From Cordia subcordata (Eukaryota > Streptophyta > Magnoliopsida > Boraginales > Cordiaceae): a DNA stretch of 64,000 nt. Below the pieces are notes generated by a model. The model had not been told where the DNA came from. It saw only the letters and a program-made list of their open reading frames with translations, and did no database searches. The DNA is taken from contig JAPTOF010000017.1 of NCBI GenBank assembly GCA_028554755.1, positions 10,811,501-10,875,500 on the forward strand, read 5' to 3'. The stretch's first letter is position 1, and the number at the start of each line of letters is the position of its first letter. Both the position numbers and the translations under genes were made by a program. This document shows positions 60,157 through 64,000 of the stretch, piece after piece.

Positions 60157-62685
60157 ATGTATAACGAGGCCAAGATGAATGGTGTAATAGAGATATCAAA
60201 AGGCTTGTTCAGCTTTGCAGACTCCATGGTACTGAAGTGTGCTGTGGAGCTTCGCATTGCTGACATTATACACTCACATGGCCACCCAATCACACTGTCT
60301 CAGATTGCTTCCGCCATTGATGCTCCATCCCCAAATATTAGCCATCTTCAACGCATCATGAGGATGCTAGTCCGTCTTAAGATATTCACCAGCACCCACT
60401 CTGATGCTGGAGGCGATGTATTTTATGGCTTGACACCTTCATCCATGGCGCTATTGCGTGACGCTGAGATAACCTTAGCGCCACTGCTCTTGATGCAAAA
60501 CCATCCTTTGTTGTTGTCAACTTGGCATTGCCTTAGCGATTGTGTTCGCGAAGGTGGTTCAGGGTTTAAGAAAGCTCACGGAGTTGAGCTGTTTGAAATG
60601 GCATCAACCAGCCCTGAACTCAACAACCTTTTCAACGATGCTATGCGATGTTCGGCCAAGCTCTACGCGAAAGCGATCGTCTCATCCTACGGAGACGGTT
60701 TCAATTCCATCGGATCGCTTGTCGATGTAGGCGGCGGCGTTGGGCACCTCGTGGCGGAGATTGTCAAGGTATTTCCGCATATCACGGGACTTAACTTTGA
60801 TCTTCCGCACGTTGTTGCGGTAGCACCGGACTACAACGGAGTTTCCCATGTCCCTGGTGACATGTTCGCCGACATACCCACTGCTGATGCAATTCTTTTA
60901 TCGGTACAACATTGCGACTTGAACATTTTAATTTTGTTACGTTGACTGTTAATCTTAATTTAATTTCTTCCTTTTTTTGGTGTTAAGATAATGCCACATG
61001 AATTTGACAAATCATAATAACCTAGCAGAGTCATTCTCTTTTTCTGAAAGAATTTCATTTTATGTGTTCTTGAAGGTCAGGCTATGGTATATATTGAATC
61101 CTTTGATAAAATAAATAAAGAAATACTAGATGTCACCTTAAATTTGTTCAAGTCAAATATTCTTTTTAATGGGTGATCATAAACCTCTAAGCTCTCGACC
61201 TCGTAAACTCAAATATTCCGCTCCTTAATTAATCATCTTTAATATATAAGATATAATTCAAGATGAGATGTTTTTCCTGTTATGTGGTAATCTTGATTAA
61301 ATTTGTTCTTCCATTTGTTAAGTAATTTCAACTCAATTATCTTACTAGATAAAACATTTTGTTTGTCTCTTCCATTTAAGTCAACAATACGGCAAGAGAG
61401 GTTTTCTTTATATCTCCTTTTTTGTTTTTGCTTATAGACCATCTGTATTTAGGCCTAATTAAACTACTAGTCTTTAAATTCATGACATTACAATTGAGAC
61501 CGTATGTATTTTTTCAAAAGTTGGACACTTATCCCTTTCGTCAATTTTCTCGTTACTTCATTAATGGATTTTTTTGAAATGTCCATTTTGCCCTTATCTT
61601 ATTGAATAAAATATCTGTTTGGCCCTTGTTCTAATTAAAAATAAAGATTAAAAATTAAATTTAAAAAAAAAAAGAAAAAAGAAAATACCATTCCCCTCCC
61701 CCAGGCCTGCCAACCGCACCACCCGCCACCCGCCACTACCCCCAAACCCCAATACCGCCACCGCCACCGCCACCGCCACTACCACCCTCAACCCCCAGTC
61801 CCGCCACCCTCACCACCCAAACCCCTAAACCCACCAATGATAATGATGATGATGATGAAAAGGGGTGGGGCTGGGATGTGTGGGGTGTGGAAAGGGGGGG
61901 TAGAGGGATGGGTGGTGATTTTAATTTTAATTTTATTTTTGAAATATGAAGAAAATGAAAAAAAGAAAAGAAAACACAGGGAATATGTGTAATTAAGGGC
62001 AAAAAACAATGCCTAGACGCATCTTTTGTACGTGTTGGACACTTGCCGTCAAAATGGATGAAAATTGTGACAGAAGGACCAAATGTGCAACTTTTGGTAA
62101 AATACAAGGTGTCTCAATTGTAATTTCATAATTTGAGGGACTAGTGGTATATTTATGCCTAAACACTGGGAGTTTATAAGCAAAAAAAAAGAAATCCTCT
62201 CTTTTTTCTTATCTACTTACTCTTTGTACTCTTTCTCTTTTGGAAGATAGCTTTATGTGGCTATTGCATGATCAAAAGTACTAAAAGTTAACAACGAACA
62301 TTCAATATTTAAAGAGGAAACAAGATATATACTTGGTGCATGTAACACTGTTATGTCTTTGTATTCTTTATAAATAATGCAGCATGTACTCCATGATTGG
62401 GGAGACGAAGATTGTGTTAAAATACTGAAGAACTGTCGAAACGCAATTCCAGAAAACACGGGGAAAGTCATAATAGTTGATTTAGTTATAAGGGCTGATG
62501 GAGAGGGTGAAGGGCAATTTGGTAACCTGGATGTGGTGTTGGATCTTCTAATGATGGCTCATTGTCTTGGTGGAAAGGAAAGGACTGAACTTGAATGGAA
62601 GAAGATCCTGGAGGAAGGAGGCTTTTCGAGTTACAACATCATAGAAATGCCATTTCTTGGTGCGATCATTGAGGCCTGTCCATAA
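60157..62685 (+). CDS. Plant class II O-methyltransferase, two exons (unit B copy)
   Basis: Exon 1 is 60157-60903 and exon 2 is 62383-62685. They join as TTATCG | CATGTACTC across a 1,479-nt GT-AG intron to give 349 residues. All core parts seen in the unit A copy are present: DVGGGVG at 190-196 followed by the more usual HLV, D215, GDMF, H253 in HDWGDEDC, and GKERTE. It ends AIIEACP, one residue shorter than A. In exon 1 I count 12 differences from A. One is G33R in AVELRIADII, at a position that is nearly always Gly in the family's dimerisation domain. Others cluster in the LLLSTWHCLSD segment (A: SFLSTLHYLSD) that helps line the substrate pocket in related enzymes. Both copies could be active; substrate and expression may differ. 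Confidence 0.92.
61424..62197. mobile_element. Mutator-like non-autonomous element inside the OMT intron (unit B)
   Basis: Orthologue of the element at 42557, here about 774 bp. The ends GTTTTTGCTTATAGACC and GGGAGTTTATAAGCAAAAAA are inverted repeats, and TCTCCTTTTT / TCTCTTTTTT are the flanking duplications. The middle has a longer CCGCCA repeat (61756-61776) than in A. Confidence 0.78.
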
Positions 62686-64000
62686 TGAATTCAAGTGCTG
62701 TAATTTATAATGTTTTTCAATAAAGCAGAGAGGATAGATTAAGAAAACAATATGTATGTTAAGCCTGTGAGAGTAATAATCTTTGTGCTTTAGCTAGCTA
62801 TATATCACAAAGCTCAATTTCGTACTCGATGTTTTATGGAATTAATCAACTTTATTTTGATGATATTGGAAATTTTTTCAATTATGATGTTAAACTCCAT
62901 ATGGTTGAACTTTTGAATTAAACAGAGCTTGAATTTCGTCCCAACAACCAGGACTTTTTTGGGATGATTCCCTCCGGTGTCTCATTGTCGCTTTATTTTA
63001 TTATAATTCAGATTGTAACGTAACCATATACGTTCCAAAGGCTATGTATAAATTTATTTATTCACTTTTCATGGAGCATCGACAGAATTGTGAATAAGTC
63101 ATCTGCAACAAAGATTGATCATATATATATATATATATATATATTGAAAAATGATGGTCACCTCTCGGTGAATCAAAAGTAGAGGGATGGTTAATTTGGT
63201 CTTGTTTATTTGTGAGTGCGTATAGATAAATTGGTGTCTATAAGCAGTGGCAAGCCAAGGACCTTACGGTCAACAGGAGCTCTTATTTTAAGTATAATTT
63301 TTTATAAAAATTATGAAAAATTAATATTAAAAATATATGATATCAATCAATATAGTAATATTATTTTACGGTACAAAGAAGGAATATATAAATAACTGAA
63401 GTCATTATAAATTAAAAAATATGTTTCACAATTATCATCAACGTGACTTCAAATTTTGAAATTGTTGAGTAATCAACTTATTGTCAATGCTATAAATCCA
63501 TTATCTTTATGTATGCGATAACACAAAATTTTAAGGCCTAACCAAGATTTACTAGTAGATCTTCAAAGTTGGTATCTACATCAGGTTGTTTGAGCAACTT
63601 TGTGTATTACTTGTTTATTCGTTGCATTAGATCTAGAAAATATTGCTCCTTAAAAATCTATTTTCTTTAAAGGAAATTATGGATCACATTAATGCCCTAT
63701 TCAAGAAAATAACGACTTATAAATACAATTCAAGTTAAAAAATAGATTTGAACATAATACATAAACTAAAATAATAGCTTATACATAAAAATTTATAATT
63801 TTGAATTAGTATTACTATGAGGGTTAACTATTATCTTAAGAATTAATAATTGAAGAATTGAAAAATATTTTTTAAAAAAATCATCACTTGACTTCAGCTT
63901 TATTTCATGTTGTAAAGCGAAAAAGCACATCATTGGGTGCTTTGATAAAATATACTAAGATAATGGAAACATGAAAGGTAAAGTAAGAATGGAAAAGCTA
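62686..64000. other. 3' UTR and flank of the unit B gene; uninterrupted Copia target site
   Basis: Holds the OMT 3' UTR (GAGAGTAATAATCTTTGTGC, also found antisense at 30816, 39210 and 58590). The pre-insertion site GTTAA of the Copia element is at about 62889-62893. There is a (TA)n run at 63122-63144 and the hAT-like start at 63245. No further gene before the window ends. Confidence 0.6.

Larger units (their letters stand above)
56161..64000 (+). repeat. Segmental duplication unit B (continues past the window)
   Basis: Collinear with unit A from its first base, in the same orientation. Offsets step exactly as expected from private insertions: about +349 across the rDNA piece and about -525 across the solo LTR. 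Unit B lacks both retroelement insertions of unit A. Confidence 0.92.

Overview
The window is nuclear DNA of a flowering plant, most likely a eudicot. It is AT-rich, its genes have spliced exons with GT-AG introns, and the proteins are plant-specific (a light-dependent protochlorophyllide reductase, an AP2/ERF factor, an NDR1/HIN1-like protein, plant class II O-methyltransferases). The gene-free DNA is crowded with plant transposon families. I could not fix the species.

Region 1 (1-13 kb) is ordinary gene space. The 3' part of the splicing factor PRP6/STA1 (+) converges on a five-exon POR gene (-), which I rebuilt exon by exon as a complete 396-residue reading frame. After about 5 kb without a gene there is an intronless AP2/ERF gene (-).

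Region 2 (13-37 kb) is gene-poor. It holds an NHL/LEA2 gene (24.5-25.2 kb, -), a small basic protein ending in Cys-Cys (27.8-28.2 kb, -) and many non-autonomous or decayed mobile elements: a 2.96-kb hAT element with a perfect 8-bp target-site duplication, a LINE relic, two TRIM-like elements with LTRs of only about 75 bp, two CACTA-like elements with 3-bp target duplications, several TTTGGATTG-type MITEs, and an old antisense O-methyltransferase fragment.

Region 3 (37-64 kb) is a direct tandem segmental duplication. Unit A spans 37087-56160 and unit B runs from 56161 past the window end. Each unit carries, in the same order, a MITE, a short minisatellite, an antisense O-methyltransferase exon-2 fragment, a promoter and a complete two-exon O-methyltransferase gene with a Mutator-like element in its intron. 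The two units act as each other's pre-insertion reference. Unit A alone has gained a 527-bp solo LTR (5-bp duplication GACAT) and a 7.3-kb Ty1/Copia element (5-bp duplication GTTAA). Unit B alone has gained a 348-bp piece of nuclear 18S rRNA gene. The end of unit A holds a third O-methyltransferase promoter, cut off exactly where unit B begins.

Functionally, the genes of region 1 do not form a pathway. The two O-methyltransferase copies are intact at the reading-frame level and probably methylate a phenolic or alkaloid-type small molecule; their exact substrate cannot be read from the sequence. They differ at about a dozen residues in exon 1 and in core promoter elements, which fits a young duplicate pair beginning to diverge. 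No CRISPR, tRNA gene or bacterial feature was seen.
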